From positions 992,001-1,056,000 of the forward strand of contig NZ_CP058579.1 in the NCBI RefSeq assembly GCF_013402875.1: DNA of 64,000 nucleotides, in the 5' to 3' direction. Under the pieces are notes generated by a model that worked only from the letters and a program-made list of their open reading frames with translations, was not told where the DNA came from and did not search any database. The stretch is from Halorarum salinum. GTDB lineage: Archaea > Halobacteriota > Halobacteria > Halobacteriales > Haloferacaceae. Position 1 is the stretch's first letter. The number at the start of each line of letters is the position of its first letter. Of the stretch, positions 26,080 through 35,421 are shown piece after piece. A program made the position numbers and the translations under genes.

Positions 26080-27297
26080 CTACGAACCAGCCGATGCTCG
26101 GCCGCCGGTAATCGTCGCCAGATACTCGGAAGCAATCGTGTTCCAGTTGAAATGGTCGACGACGTACTCTCGTCCCGAAAGCGCGTACTCTTCCCTCAAT
26201 TCGGGATCGTCTCTGAGTTGCCTGGCTGCCTCGGCCACCTCCTCAGTATTGCCTGGTTCCATAACGATCCCAGCTTCTGCCTCAGTTAGGATACGCTTGG
26301 CCTCGCCCTGAACTCCCAGAATTATGGGTAGTTCGGCCGCCATGGACTCCAGCAGCTTCGAGGGAATCACTGTCTCGAAGATCTTCCGGGGTTTCAGGTG
26401 AACGAGGGCGACGTCCGAGTTTTCGAGGATCGCTGGCACCTCATCCTTCGGCCGGCGTCCCGTGAACACGACGTTCTTGAGATCGGTAGCCCGTGCTTCG
26501 AGCTCATCACGTTCGGCGCCATCCCCGACGATCACGAACTGGATATCCTCCAGTTCCGGGGCTGCCTCCAGCACCACTGACAATCCGTGGGCTCGCCCGA
26601 TCGTGCCGACGTACGAGATGGTGAACTCATTGTCGATCTCGTCGGCCACCAGTGAATCCTTCCCCTCGGTCTGATAGAAGTCGAGATCGATTCCGTTCGG
26701 ATGGAAAGCGATCTTCGATCGATTGACACCACACTCCGCGATCGGCTCGACGAACGCCTGCGATACCACGACGAGGTGATCTGATCGACGGTACAGGAAC
26801 TCCACTGTTCGTTTCAGCTTCCAGATCACGAGTTTGTTGTCGAAATCACTGACAGCCAGAATTGATTCGGGCCACAGATCGCGCACCTCGAACACGAACG
26901 TCGCCCGTTTGACCCGGGCGATGACCCAGGCCGACACCCCCGTCAGCGGTTGCGGAGAGGTTGCGATCACGACCGTCGGAGAGGTGTACCGGAGTCCGAC
27001 AATCATCGAGATAAGCATGAACCAGATGAACTTGAGACTCCGACGGATCAGATTGCCACTGGGTGAGGTAATCGTCTTGGTGTAGTAAACGTCGACATCG
27101 CCCCGCTTTTCGTGACCTAACCAGTCATTGTCGTAGCCGTCGTAGATCTCCCCCTCTGGATAGTCAGGTGCAGACGTCAGGACTGTCACGGACGCCTCCT
27201 CCGACCACCGTTTCGAGAGTTCGTCCCACCGCGTCTGGGAGGCCCCCGTTTCCGGCGGGAAGTACTGCGTCACGACGAGAATCGAGTCGTCATTCAT
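26080..27297 (-). CDS. Glycosyltransferase family 4, WbuB-like
   Basis: 405 residues. It starts with ILVVTQYFPPETGASQTRW, has two short hydrophobic segments (about residues 80-135) and the FVFEVRDLWPESI stretch that typifies WbuB-type GT4 enzymes working on lipid-linked sugars at the membrane. The C-terminal half shows FHPNGIDLDF, ISYVGTIGRAHGLSVVLEA, VIVGDGAERDEL, FTGRRPKDEVPAIL and an E-x7-E-like segment. It probably adds an amino sugar to the growing lipid-linked repeat. It is the first gene of the minus-strand EPS operon, 60 nt upstream of wecB. Confidence 0.92.
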   Translation of the reverse strand: MNDDSILVVTQYFPPETGASQTRWDELSKRWSEEASVTVLTSAPDYPEGEIYDGYDNDWLGHEKRGDVDVYYTKTITSPSGNLIRRSLKFIWFMLISMIVGLRYTSPTVVIATSPQPLTGVSAWVIARVKRATFVFEVRDLWPESILAVSDFDNKLVIWKLKRTVEFLYRRSDHLVVVSQAFVEPIAECGVNRSKIAFHPNGIDLDFYQTEGKDSLVADEIDNEFTISYVGTIGRAHGLSVVLEAAPELEDIQFVIVGDGAERDELEARATDLKNVVFTGRRPKDEVPAILENSDVALVHLKPRKIFETVIPSKLLESMAAELPIILGVQGEAKRILTEAEAGIVMEPGNTEEVAEAARQLRDDPELREEYALSGREYVVDHFNWNTIASEYLATITGGRASAGS

Positions 27298-27337
27298 CGC
27301 GTATTAAGGTAACCAGAACCAGGCTACTTCGGGATTG

Positions 27338-27583
27338 TTATTTCAGGCTCTGAAGGGATCGATACGAGGAGAATCGGATCCCGTCAAGATCTTCTGACAA
27401 TATCGGATTGAGGAGTTCTTCCTCCCACTCGATCCACGAATCCGGGTATTCCTCCTTCAGTTTCGGATCGTCAACGGAACCCCGCAGTTTCTCCCACGCC
27501 TCCCGGCTCTCGTACTGCCAGACAGCAGTATACCGATCGACGCGTGCGCCTTTAATCCCTTTGAGGAACCAATAATCGGTCAA
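27338..27583 (-). CDS. EthD/NIPSNAP-like small protein, N-terminus uncertain or truncated
   Basis: 81 residues if the TTG at 27583 is used (DYWFLKGIKGARVDRYTAVW). The same frame is open further, to 27703, and reads LTEDATPAEFEATVAEAEL then RDLIDLPEL directly into the TTG. That looks like the true N-terminal part of a ferredoxin-like alpha/beta barrel, yet no ATG or GTG occurs in that extension. So the gene has lost its start or uses an unusual one. The Trp-rich second half (YESREAWEKL, SWIEWEEELL) fits the dimeric barrel families. No enzyme role can be stated. Confidence 0.5.
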   Translation of the reverse strand: MTDYWFLKGIKGARVDRYTAVWQYESREAWEKLRGSVDDPKLKEEYPDSWIEWEEELLNPILSEDLDGIRFSSYRSLQSLK

Positions 27584-27703
27584 CTCCGGAAGGTCAATCA
27601 GGTCTCGTAATTCAGCCTCGGCAACAGTTGCTTCAAATTCTGCTGGTGTGGCGTCTTCGGTTAGTTCGCATTTTTGAATGTTAATACCATTGAATTTTAT
27701 TAC

Positions 27704-27987
27704 TCACATCTTCATCTGGGAAAATCAATTTACTTTGTTAAAGTAACCATTCGCATAGATATTGGCGGCCCAATTGGAATAGAGATGAATTTTTCGGCAT
27801 CTATTTTACTTCCTCGTTCGAAGTGTCTCTCTAGCGAGGGACAGTTCGATCAATCATCACTGATGGTAGGCGTTCCATCTCCATCCGCCGCCCAAGCAGC
27901 GTCCTCGTGAACTCTCATTCGCGAGTCGCAACGAATTAGTCTCTCACCTGAGTCACACCCAAAAATGACCGTCTCAGGTGACCGCCA
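27704..27987. other. AT-rich intergenic region
   Basis: About 280 nt, AT-rich at its left end (TTTACTTTGTTAAAGTAACC is an imperfect palindrome at about 27730-27749) and without any supported frame. It separates the EPS locus from the DUF4330 gene and probably contains that gene's promoter. Confidence 0.4.
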
Positions 27988-29109
27988 ATGCAGTTGATCG
28001 ACGATGAGGGCAACCTCTTCGGTATCGTCAACGCCGTCGACGCGTTCGCGGTCCTCCTCGTCATCGCCGTCCTCACAGCGGGTGCCGCGTTTGCCCTCCA
28101 ACCCGACCCGGAGCCGCAAGAATCCGACCGGACATCCCGACACGCCACCCTTGACCTCGGCTCCCAGCCCGACTACATCATCGCCGAACTGAACGAGGGA
28201 GATACGTACTCTGCATCCGAGAAAACGAACCTCACGATCACCGACGTCCATCTCGAACCCACCACAGACGGTTCTGACACGCGCGTATTCCTCCGCGTCG
28301 AACTCGTCGGAGAGTCCACGGAGACGGCCGACAACACTGGGACACCCATGCTCTCGTACGAGGGCGCACCGCCTCGGCTCGGTCGTAACCTCGATATCGT
28401 CACCGACAGCTACCAGGTGAGCGGCCGTATCACCGACGTCGGCGATGAGTCGTCACTTCCGACCGTCGAACGCACCGTCCTCCTCGAGACGACTGTCGAC
28501 GCAGACACTGCCACCATTATCGAAGAAGGCGACCAGTTCACCCTTCGCGAGCGGACGCTCGGGGCCGTTGAACACGTCGAGGTATACGGGACCAACAAGT
28601 CCAACCGAAAGCGCGTTCTCCTCGGGGTCACCCTCACCGCCAGTGAGATGGGTGATGGCACCGAGTTCGCCGGCACGCGACTGCGACAGGGCGCCACGAT
28701 TCCCTTCCGCACGGCAGACTACGATCTCATGGGAGAAATTACGCGCGTCGACGCCACCGAACCACGAGGGGAGCCGACCACCCGGACGGTGACGCTCACA
28801 CTCGAAAATGTCTCACCGGAACTGTCGACGTCCATCCGGTCGGGCATGACCGAGTCCGCGAACGGGAACGTGCTCGCCGAACTCACTGACGTCCAGCGGG
28901 AGCCCTCGACCATCGTGCTCGTCAGCGATGACGGAAACATCTACGAACGTGAACACCCGCGCAACGAGGACGTGACCATTACCGCCGACCTCGCGGTTCG
29001 CGAGACAGCCACCGGTATCACGTTCAAGGGCGAACCGCTCCAGTACGGGTCGACTGTCACCCTGGATCTCGGGAGCGTCACTGTCACTATGACGGTCGGT
29101 TCGATGTAA
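27988..29109 (+). CDS. DUF4330 domain protein, membrane-anchored
   Basis: 373 residues. The start LIDDEGNLFGIVNAVDAF followed by a single hydrophobic helix (about residues 20-42) is the DUF4330 pattern: a short cytosolic lead, one membrane anchor, and an external beta-rich domain. The rest is a repeated beta arrangement (TREVTL-like strands; GDQFTLRERTLG; LRQGATIPFRTADYD; PLQYGSTVTLDLGSV), which suggests three similar extracytoplasmic modules of about 100 residues. The function is unknown. It overlaps no neighbour but lies 4 nt before the next gene, so the two form an operon, an arrangement I believe is conserved in haloarchaea. Confidence 0.8.
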   Translation: MQLIDDEGNLFGIVNAVDAFAVLLVIAVLTAGAAFALQPDPEPQESDRTSRHATLDLGSQPDYIIAELNEGDTYSASEKTNLTITDVHLEPTTDGSDTRVFLRVELVGESTETADNTGTPMLSYEGAPPRLGRNLDIVTDSYQVSGRITDVGDESSLPTVERTVLLETTVDADTATIIEEGDQFTLRERTLGAVEHVEVYGTNKSNRKRVLLGVTLTASEMGDGTEFAGTRLRQGATIPFRTADYDLMGEITRVDATEPRGEPTTRTVTLTLENVSPELSTSIRSGMTESANGNVLAELTDVQREPSTIVLVSDDGNIYEREHPRNEDVTITADLAVRETATGITFKGEPLQYGSTVTLDLGSVTVTMTVGSM

Positions 29110-29113
29110 CCCA

Positions 29114-29572
29114 ATGGCAGACACCCCATCTGCCCAGAAGTCGACGGGCACGCGAGCGGTCCTTGGTCGTGCACTGGAGCAGTCGTCCCTAGTTGTGGCG
29201 CTACGCGCGCCGTTCCGGGAAGATGCACGGACGCGCCAAACAGCCCGATGGCTCTCGGAGACCGTCAGGAACTCGTTCATCTACCGCTGGCTCACGAAGG
29301 AACCCGAACCCGAGGTATTCGTCATCGATCTCCGAGAGACGTGGACTGTCGGACCGGTCATCCGCCTTCTCGATCACGTCATTGTTGGGGTCATCCCCAT
29401 CTGGAACGAATCAACGTTCAAGCGCGGTTTTGATCTTCTCGCACTCCAACTCGACCATGCAACTGAGACTCGGTCCGGACAGCTCCTCATCAAGTTTCTC
29501 GAACCACCAGCGCCTCCCGAGGAGACGAACGAATCAGATGGCGGCCAAGTTCGGTCGGATCACGAGGAGTAA
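29114..29572 (+). CDS. Conserved hypothetical partner of the DUF4330 protein
   Basis: 152 residues: a disordered start, a helical section (AVLGRALEQSSLVVALRAPF), a basic segment (REDARTRQTARWLSETV), a YRWL motif followed by an acidic loop, one moderately hydrophobic stretch (VIRLLDHVIVGVIPIW) and an acidic tail. It is read 4 nt after the DUF4330 gene. No enzymatic motif is visible. A membrane-associated accessory of the DUF4330 protein is the simplest guess from context. Confidence 0.65.
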   Translation: MADTPSAQKSTGTRAVLGRALEQSSLVVALRAPFREDARTRQTARWLSETVRNSFIYRWLTKEPEPEVFVIDLRETWTVGPVIRLLDHVIVGVIPIWNESTFKRGFDLLALQLDHATETRSGQLLIKFLEPPAPPEETNESDGGQVRSDHEE

Positions 29573-29600
29573 GCCACTCAGCTATTGTAATACCTGAAAC

Positions 29601-30413
29601 TTAGCGTCGAACCGTGTCACGTCTTCCAAACCCGAGGTCACGAACTGCTTCGGCCGAGACGACCACGTTCCGACCCGCAGTCACTGGTTCGTTCGTAACT
29701 GAGCCGACGAGTGTCGCGAGATCGCTGCGGTAGGATTGTCGCCTGTTCCGAGCCTGTATCGTGACAGTGTCCTTCGACTCGAAGAACGTTCCTCGCTCGA
29801 GGAGGAACAGCTCGACAGCACGGAGTCGGGACTCCTTGGGTGCCTCGAGTAACCACTGGGGTAGGTGACCGACTGAGTCATCGTTCTTGTCACCTTGCGG
29901 TGCGCCATATGCAACGAGGACGCGACCGAACACCGTCGCTCCCTCGGCCGGAAGGAATTCCGTCGGACGGTCGGGATCGTCCTCGTGGCGTGTAACGTAG
30001 CCATCCGTCATGTCTGCGAGTGCGTCAGCGATGAGTGCGTGCCCCCGTTCAGTTTCGGGTAGCCAGGCCGGAACCCAGTTTGTCGCGATACCACCGCATG
30101 CGAAGATGCCAGCGAGGAGCGTCGCGAGCGCCGGTTGTCGTGGGTCTGATTCGTCCATGCTCAGCCATCCTCGCCCCCGGGCGTGTTCGAGTCCACGGAC
30201 GACGTCAGGTTTCGACGTCTCGTTCATCCAGCCGCGTATCCGGTTTTCGTTCAGCCCGAGGTTCGTACTGGCCCGACGGCGGCCGTGCTCCGGATGCTTC
30301 GAGACGTATTCTCGGACTCGCTGGAAGTCTTGAAGGACATCAGTTGGCTGCGACGCATTGGGCGGCTCGTACGTGTTGACGAACTCCGTTTCTCTAGATG
30401 AAAGTGGCATCAA
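29601..30413 (-). CDS. Helix-turn-helix protein of unknown function
   Basis: 270 residues. The N-terminal part (VREYVSKHPEHGRRRAST.. then NENRIRGWMNE) looks like a helix-turn-helix of the kind found before homing-endonuclease-like or regulator domains. Residues about 85-270 are a compact alpha/beta domain with LATLLAGIFACGGIATNW and a C-terminal strand-rich part (ESKDTVTIQARNRRQSY). The LAGIFACGG segment recalls the LAGLIDADG-type core, but the acidic residue is missing, so nuclease activity is not supported. Probably a DNA-binding protein. It converges with the DUF4330 pair. Confidence 0.6.
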   Translation of the reverse strand: MMPLSSRETEFVNTYEPPNASQPTDVLQDFQRVREYVSKHPEHGRRRASTNLGLNENRIRGWMNETSKPDVVRGLEHARGRGWLSMDESDPRQPALATLLAGIFACGGIATNWVPAWLPETERGHALIADALADMTDGYVTRHEDDPDRPTEFLPAEGATVFGRVLVAYGAPQGDKNDDSVGHLPQWLLEAPKESRLRAVELFLLERGTFFESKDTVTIQARNRRQSYRSDLATLVGSVTNEPVTAGRNVVVSAEAVRDLGFGRRDTVRR

Positions 30414-30476
30414 TTCGTGACTCTAATGGTCGCATCCGACATCGAGAAAAATGATTCGAGTTTCCGTTTGATTCAG

Positions 30477-30920
30477 TTACGGCGTCTGACCTTCTGCAAG
30501 CGCCTGCGAGTTACTGCCGTCCGGAGATGTCCAGATTACGCGGACTGTCGTTCCTTCGGCAACGGGATAATCGCTGCCGACTTCACCAAGCATCACAGAG
30601 GATCCTGACGCAACTGGGTAACTCGAGAATTCCTCCGAGTTTCCATCAGCGTCTTCTAACACGAGTGACTCGGAGTTATCCTGATCGATCGTCGCACCAC
30701 CCTCGTGAACTGCTTCGACGGCATACGAGTTACCAGCGCCATTTCCCGAATATTCGAAGTCGAAATTCGCGTTCGGTGCCGTATCGCCGAGGTTGTTCCC
30801 CAGTCCGAGCACGAACGTCCCGATGACGGCCGCGAGGATCACGGTGATCGCCACCATGAGGATGACTCCGATAACTGGACTGACAGCGCGATCTTCAGTG
30901 TAGAGTTTCTGGAAGTTCAT
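30477..30920 (-). CDS. Archaeal type IV pilin-like protein
   Basis: 147 residues. The short charged lead ends in RAVSPVIG, followed by a single hydrophobic helix of about 25 residues; this is the class III signal that PibD-type prepilin peptidase cuts before the helix. The rest is a small acidic beta domain ([29 protein letters not shown]). Such proteins assemble into adhesion pili. It lies 6 nt from the stop of a paralogue whose signal and helix are almost identical in DNA sequence. The C-terminal domains differ, so these are two minor or major pilins of one filament, or variants. Confidence 0.9.
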   Translation of the reverse strand: MNFQKLYTEDRAVSPVIGVILMVAITVILAAVIGTFVLGLGNNLGDTAPNANFDFEYSGNGAGNSYAVEAVHEGGATIDQDNSESLVLEDADGNSEEFSSYPVASGSSVMLGEVGSDYPVAEGTTVRVIWTSPDGSNSQALAEGQTP

Positions 30921-30926
30921 TGTCTA

Positions 30927-31376
30927 TTAGGGTGCCTGACTTTCCGCGATCGTCTGGGAGTTGCTGCCGTCAGGGGATGTCCAGACGACGCGAATATCTG
31001 CCCCTGACATTACATCTTCTAGCGTTTCAGAGTCACCAGAGCTTACCCCGTCATTGAGGGTTCCAATGTCCACCTCATCACCATTAGGCTCAGGTTCCGT
31101 CTCAGAAGCACTAAGGACGAGACTGTCAGCGTTATCGCTATCTATAGTCGCACCCCCTTGATGGGTCGCAGTAACGTCATAATCACCAGCACCTGTAGGA
31201 TCATCGTAATCGAAGTCGAAGTTCGCATTCGGCGCTGTATCGCCGAGGTTGTTCCCCAGTCCGAGCACGAACGTCCCGATGACGGCCGCGAGGATCACGG
31301 TAATCGCCACCATGAGGATAACTCCGATAACTGGACTGACCGCCCGTTCGTCTTCGATGAGCTTTCTGAATTGCAT
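30927..31376 (-). CDS. Archaeal type IV pilin-like protein (tandem paralogue)
   Basis: 149 residues from ATG 31374-31376 ([18 protein letters not shown]); an upstream extension of the frame is Arg/Ser-rich and is rejected. The layout is the same as in the next gene: PibD-type cleavage region, hydrophobic helix, then an acidic Asn/Asp-rich domain ending in [18 protein letters not shown]. It is the first gene of the pair; CTTTATT near 31466-31472 on the - strand could be its TATA box. The near-identical 130-nt segment shared with the paralogue indicates recent duplication or gene conversion. Confidence 0.9.
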   Translation of the reverse strand: MQFRKLIEDERAVSPVIGVILMVAITVILAAVIGTFVLGLGNNLGDTAPNANFDFDYDDPTGAGDYDVTATHQGGATIDSDNADSLVLSASETEPEPNGDEVDIGTLNDGVSSGDSETLEDVMSGADIRVVWTSPDGSNSQTIAESQAP

Positions 31377-31633
31377 TAGTTGTCTCCTGTGACCCGGAGC
31401 CCCGGACGGAACCGATTTCCGTGATGCGGAGCGTTGAGTCTGAATTACCAAACAAATAGTCTGGGAATAAAGGTACTGGTCAGATTATCAGTTGTGAATC
31501 CACCCCTCGCCATTCCTGGGAAAGGACCAGCAATGAACGCGTGTGGATTCGAACCATCCGGGGTAAGCTATTCCTACGACCGACACCATCGGGAGACGGT
31601 GGCTTTATTCTCCGAGTGTGACTGACTCTGGCT

Positions 31634-33958
31634 ATGGTCACCGCCCGCGACGTCCGCGACCTTCTCGACGAGCGGCCGGATCTCGAACCGGCCGTTGAGG
31701 TCGTCCTCGAACCCGAGGAGCCATGGGTGTTCGAGGACGTCGACGTCGACTCGGGCGCATTCGGCGAACTCGTCTCCCACGGTATCGTCACGCGCGATGG
31801 TGATGAGTATCGGATCGCGGATCGGGCCGCCGTACGGAACGGACTCAATGGTGAAATTCGTGCTACGGAATCCACCGACGACAGCTCCTTCGATTTTGAA
31901 TTCTTCATCACCGACCGCTTCGAACGTGGCCTCCTCGTCGGCGTACTCCTGCTCGTCGTCGCCTTTCGCCTCTTCTCGTTGTCCTCCGTGTTTCAGGGAG
32001 GTGACGTCGTCCTTACCGGGAATGACCCCTACTTCTACCGCTACTGGGTCGAGACGATGCTCGCCACTCCCGAGGCGACGTTCGGAGTGGTTCCGGACGG
32101 CATCAGCATGGGTGAACCACTTCTCGTGGCGACGCTCTGGCTCGCCTCGTCGGTGCTCGGCGGCACACCTGAGGTCGCCGGCCACGTCCTCGCCTGGTAC
32201 CCGATCGTTTCGGCCATTATCACCGCCCTGCTTGTCTACCTGATTACGGTGACGATCACCGACGACCGCCGGATTGCCATTGCCGCAGTTGCCATGTTCG
32301 CGGTCGTTCCGGCCCACGCCTATCGAACGAGTCTCGGCTTCGCTGACCACCACGCGTTCGACTACCCCTGGCTCGCGCTGACCGTACTCGGCATCGTAAT
32401 CGTCGCACAGGAGGCTCAACGACTGGACGCGACAGTGGATGACTCGTCTGGGCTGAGGGGTCTCCTCCCGCCGAAGAGGGCCGCCGCGATGCTCGCCATC
32501 GGCGTCGGTGTCGGGGGCCAGACGCTCGCGTGGGATGCGAGCCCACTGCTGATCGCACCGATCGGCCTGTATCTCGCCGCCGACGCGCTTCGCGCCGTCC
32601 GCGCGGGCGAGTCACCACTCCCGACGAGCGGACCGGTCCTGCTCGGAACGATCCTGGGTGCTATCATCGCGTGGACTGCACACACGACGGTCGAGTGGCA
32701 CACGACGCTCGTCGCGTCGGCGCCAGCGCTCGTCGCTATCGGCGGCATCGGCGTACTCGTCGCCGGCGAACTCGCGTATCGACTCGACCAGCCTGCGAAG
32801 GTCCTGGCCGGTATCGAGGGTGTGGGACTGGTCGCAGGAATAGTGGCACTCACCACGCTCCGACCGGAGTACTGGGCGCGACTCACGACGGGCGTCACCG
32901 ACCGCCTGCTCGCACGCCGGGCGATCGCCGAGACGCAGGGGCTGTTCGGCCAGTCGTTCGGCTGGTTGCTCCTGATCGGCCTTGTGCTCGTCCTCGCGCT
33001 CCCCTACATGGCGTGGGGGATCAGGTTGGCGCTCGAGGACGAGCGCTGGCTGGTCCCGACCGTGTACAGCTGGTACTTCCTCGTGCTCGCGACCATTCAG
33101 GTGCGGTTCCTCGGTGAACTCTCCCCAGTCGTCGTCATCTTCGCCGCCACGGGTTTCATCCACCTCGCAGAGAAGATCGACTGCTCTCGCCCGCCGGCGC
33201 CGTTCGAGGGCACCCGCGTTCCCGACATTCGAATCCCGGACCGGGAACCGCTCGTCGCGGTCGTCATCCTGTTCCTGTTCGTCACGAGCGTGAGTATCGT
33301 CCAGGTGCCGGTGAAGACGAGCCAGCTCACCATCTCCGAGGGACAGTACGAGACGGCCGACTGGATCGCCGACCATAGCGCCGAACAGGGCCATGAGTAC
33401 CCCGAAAACTACGTGTTCAGTTTCTGGCCGGACACACGTGTGTACAACTACTTCGTGAACGGCGAGTCCCGCTCCTACGGGTACGCCCAGAGCAACTACG
33501 TCGACTTCGTCGGCTCACAGGACCCGGCCGAATGGTACGACCGCTTGGACGGGCGGGCCGGCTACGTCGTCACCACGCCGATCGTCGTCGGGAACGAGAC
33601 GATGCTCGGCACCCGCCTCCAGGTCAACAACGGCAGCCGAACTGACGCCGCCCCGGGGCTCGCTCACTATCGCCTCATCCATACTGAGACAGACGGCGAA
33701 TACAAGGTATTCGAACTCGTCGACGGCGCGGTCATCCAGGGGGAGGCGGAGCCAAACGAGACAGTAACAGTGCGGACGGACGTCGAACTGGAGAACTTCT
33801 CGTTCACGTACGTCCGCGAGACGACCGCTGATGCAAACGGGACCTACAGCGTGCGAGTCGCTCACCCAGGTGAGTACCAGCTCGGAAACGAATCCGTCTC
33901 AGTCCCTGAATCGGCTGTGGAGAACGGAACGACCGTCACCGCGGGCGGAGGGAACTGA
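31634..33958 (+). CDS. aglB: STT3/AglB-like oligosaccharyltransferase, non-canonical
   Basis: 774 residues. Residues about 1-80 form an acidic cytosolic extension with a winged-helix-like layout (VTARDVRDLLDERPDL, FGELVSHGIVTRDGDEYRI). Residues about 97-500 hold some 13 membrane helices. The first external loop carries NDPYFYRYW at about 129 and a second loop GFADHHAFDY at about 235, both matching STT3 metal/donor sites. The C-terminal external domain begins near residue 560. The acceptor motif WWDYG of STT3 proteins is not present; the matching region reads VFSFWPDTRVYNYF near residue 597. It would transfer lipid-linked glycan to Asn of exported proteins such as the S-layer. CTTTATT at 31600 suggests a leaderless transcript. 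The symbol is by family, not by proven activity. Confidence 0.78.
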   Translation: MVTARDVRDLLDERPDLEPAVEVVLEPEEPWVFEDVDVDSGAFGELVSHGIVTRDGDEYRIADRAAVRNGLNGEIRATESTDDSSFDFEFFITDRFERGLLVGVLLLVVAFRLFSLSSVFQGGDVVLTGNDPYFYRYWVETMLATPEATFGVVPDGISMGEPLLVATLWLASSVLGGTPEVAGHVLAWYPIVSAIITALLVYLITVTITDDRRIAIAAVAMFAVVPAHAYRTSLGFADHHAFDYPWLALTVLGIVIVAQEAQRLDATVDDSSGLRGLLPPKRAAAMLAIGVGVGGQTLAWDASPLLIAPIGLYLAADALRAVRAGESPLPTSGPVLLGTILGAIIAWTAHTTVEWHTTLVASAPALVAIGGIGVLVAGELAYRLDQPAKVLAGIEGVGLVAGIVALTTLRPEYWARLTTGVTDRLLARRAIAETQGLFGQSFGWLLLIGLVLVLALPYMAWGIRLALEDERWLVPTVYSWYFLVLATIQVRFLGELSPVVVIFAATGFIHLAEKIDCSRPPAPFEGTRVPDIRIPDREPLVAVVILFLFVTSVSIVQVPVKTSQLTISEGQYETADWIADHSAEQGHEYPENYVFSFWPDTRVYNYFVNGESRSYGYAQSNYVDFVGSQDPAEWYDRLDGRAGYVVTTPIVVGNETMLGTRLQVNNGSRTDAAPGLAHYRLIHTETDGEYKVFELVDGAVIQGEAEPNETVTVRTDVELENFSFTYVRETTADANGTYSVRVAHPGEYQLGNESVSVPESAVENGTTVTAGGGN

Positions 33959-33964
33959 TCGAGA

Positions 33965-34369
33965 ATGCGGTCGATCCCCGTTCCGCTCTTCCCACGGTCG
34001 CTCCGCTGGCTCGGCGTCTGTGCCGTCGTCGTGGTGATCAGCTACTTCTCGCTCGGGAGTGTGCCACCGGAACCGCCAACGCCGACGCCCATCTGGGACA
34101 AGCATCTCCACTTCATCTCGTATGCCGGACTCGCACTGGCGCTCGCGTACGCGACGGTCGATCACTATACCTCGTCCCGCCGACGCGTTCTCGTCCTCGG
34201 CGGCGCAATCGCGTTCGGCGTGCTCATCGAACTCCTTCAGGGAACCACCCCACACCGCTACTTCGGATGGGGCGACCTGCTCGCGAACGCGCTCGGTGCG
34301 GCGCTCGCGAGCCTCTGGTTCGTCGTCGAACGGGTCGTTCGGTACGTTCCAATACTGGATTCGGACTGA
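33965..34369 (+). CDS. VanZ family membrane protein
   Basis: 134 residues. Four helices with the VanZ landmarks: an early hydrophobic helix, WDKHLHFISYAGLALALAYA (a His-rich edge), GAIAFGVLIELLQG and RYFGWGDLLANALGAALAS. VanZ-type proteins are small membrane proteins of unsettled biochemistry, linked to cell-surface glycan or glycopeptide traits. It starts 6 nt after the STT3 gene and is surely co-transcribed. In this setting a role in handling lipid-linked glycans or the carrier lipid is plausible. Confidence 0.85.
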   Translation: MRSIPVPLFPRSLRWLGVCAVVVVISYFSLGSVPPEPPTPTPIWDKHLHFISYAGLALALAYATVDHYTSSRRRVLVLGGAIAFGVLIELLQGTTPHRYFGWGDLLANALGAALASLWFVVERVVRYVPILDSD

Positions 34370-34371
34370 GA

Positions 34372-35184
34372 TCAGGCGACCAGTAACCCGCCGAGCATGG
34401 CCAACGCGCCGAGCGCGACACAGACGGCCCAGAAGTCGATTCGTTCGACCACCCGCATCAGCGCGTCGATGGTGAGATAGCCGACGACGGCGGCCACGAC
34501 CAGCGAGACCCCGGCCGCGGCGAGCGTAACGTCGGCGAGTCCCGTGTCGAAATATGCGAGCAGCCCACCACCCACTGCCGCCGGGATCGACAGCAAGAAC
34601 GAGAACCGAAACGCGTCTGGGCCCTCGTGCCCGCGGAGCAATAGCACCCCAGTGGTCGTCCCCGACCGGGAGACTCCGGGGAGGATGGCGATCCCCTGTC
34701 CGATGCCGACGAGTACGGCGTCGAGGAGGCTCGGGTCGTCCCGCTCTCCGAGCCCGAACCCGGTCGAGAGGCGCTGAAACAGCCCCGTCAACACGAGCAG
34801 GGCGCCAACGAGGACGACGAACAGTCCACCCGTGAGCGCCGACACCAGCGCATCGAGTGTCGCGTACGCGGCGATGCCGACGATGCCCGAGACGAGCGTC
34901 CCCACCGCGAGAAACGTCACCGTCGCGTGCTCACCCTCGAACGCCGAGCCCGGTCGCCACGCCGGAAGGAGTACGAGGACGTCGTGGAGGTCCTCGCGGT
35001 AGTACGCCGTCGCCGACAGCGCCGTCCCGAGATGGAGAAAGAGCGCGAACGCGACGGCATCGTCCGGTGCACGGCCGAGCATCGAGAGCGCGAGCGCGAT
35101 GTTTCCCTCACTCGAGATGGGAAGCCACTCGAAGGCCCCCTGTAACGCTCCGACGACGAGCGCGACGACGAGCGACCGGTCCAT
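34372..35184 (-). CDS. uppP: Undecaprenyl-diphosphatase-like protein (UppP/BacA family)
   Basis: 270 residues with about eight helices. Both family motifs are intact: EWLPISSEGNIAL near residue 19 (Glu and the Ser pair) and LPGVSRSGTTTG near residue 168, with its Arg-Ser-Gly. These enzymes hydrolyse polyprenyl diphosphate to the monophosphate and so recycle the glycan carrier lipid. In an archaeon the substrate would be dolichyl diphosphate released by oligosaccharyltransferase. The gene converges with the STT3-VanZ operon with 2 nt between the stops and lies before the S-layer gene, which strengthens a link to protein glycosylation. Confidence 0.9.
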   Translation of the reverse strand: MDRSLVVALVVGALQGAFEWLPISSEGNIALALSMLGRAPDDAVAFALFLHLGTALSATAYYREDLHDVLVLLPAWRPGSAFEGEHATVTFLAVGTLVSGIVGIAAYATLDALVSALTGGLFVVLVGALLVLTGLFQRLSTGFGLGERDDPSLLDAVLVGIGQGIAILPGVSRSGTTTGVLLLRGHEGPDAFRFSFLLSIPAAVGGGLLAYFDTGLADVTLAAAGVSLVVAAVVGYLTIDALMRVVERIDFWAVCVALGALAMLGGLLVA

Positions 35185-35421
35185 ACCACGTGTGGGTCAG
35201 CCGGCCCGGAAGGTCCTTCCGATGCACTTCTGGCCTGGCAGTCTCGACTCCTCACCGACGTGGCAACTGGATTGCTAGCCTCACATCCGGTGCAACAGCT
35301 GGTGGCTGTACCGAGAATGTGGACACTCGAATGTCTGGATCACCGCTATTCGACTGACTCGCCGCTCGCCGGTGGAGCGCGTCGAAAGAATGGGTCCGCA
35401 GTTCCGCGTGAAGCGGAGCGG

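Noticed and set aside
29601-30413. LAGLIDADG homing endonuclease
   Set aside because: The LAGIFACGG segment lacks the catalytic acid and only one copy is visible, so an active nuclease is not supported.
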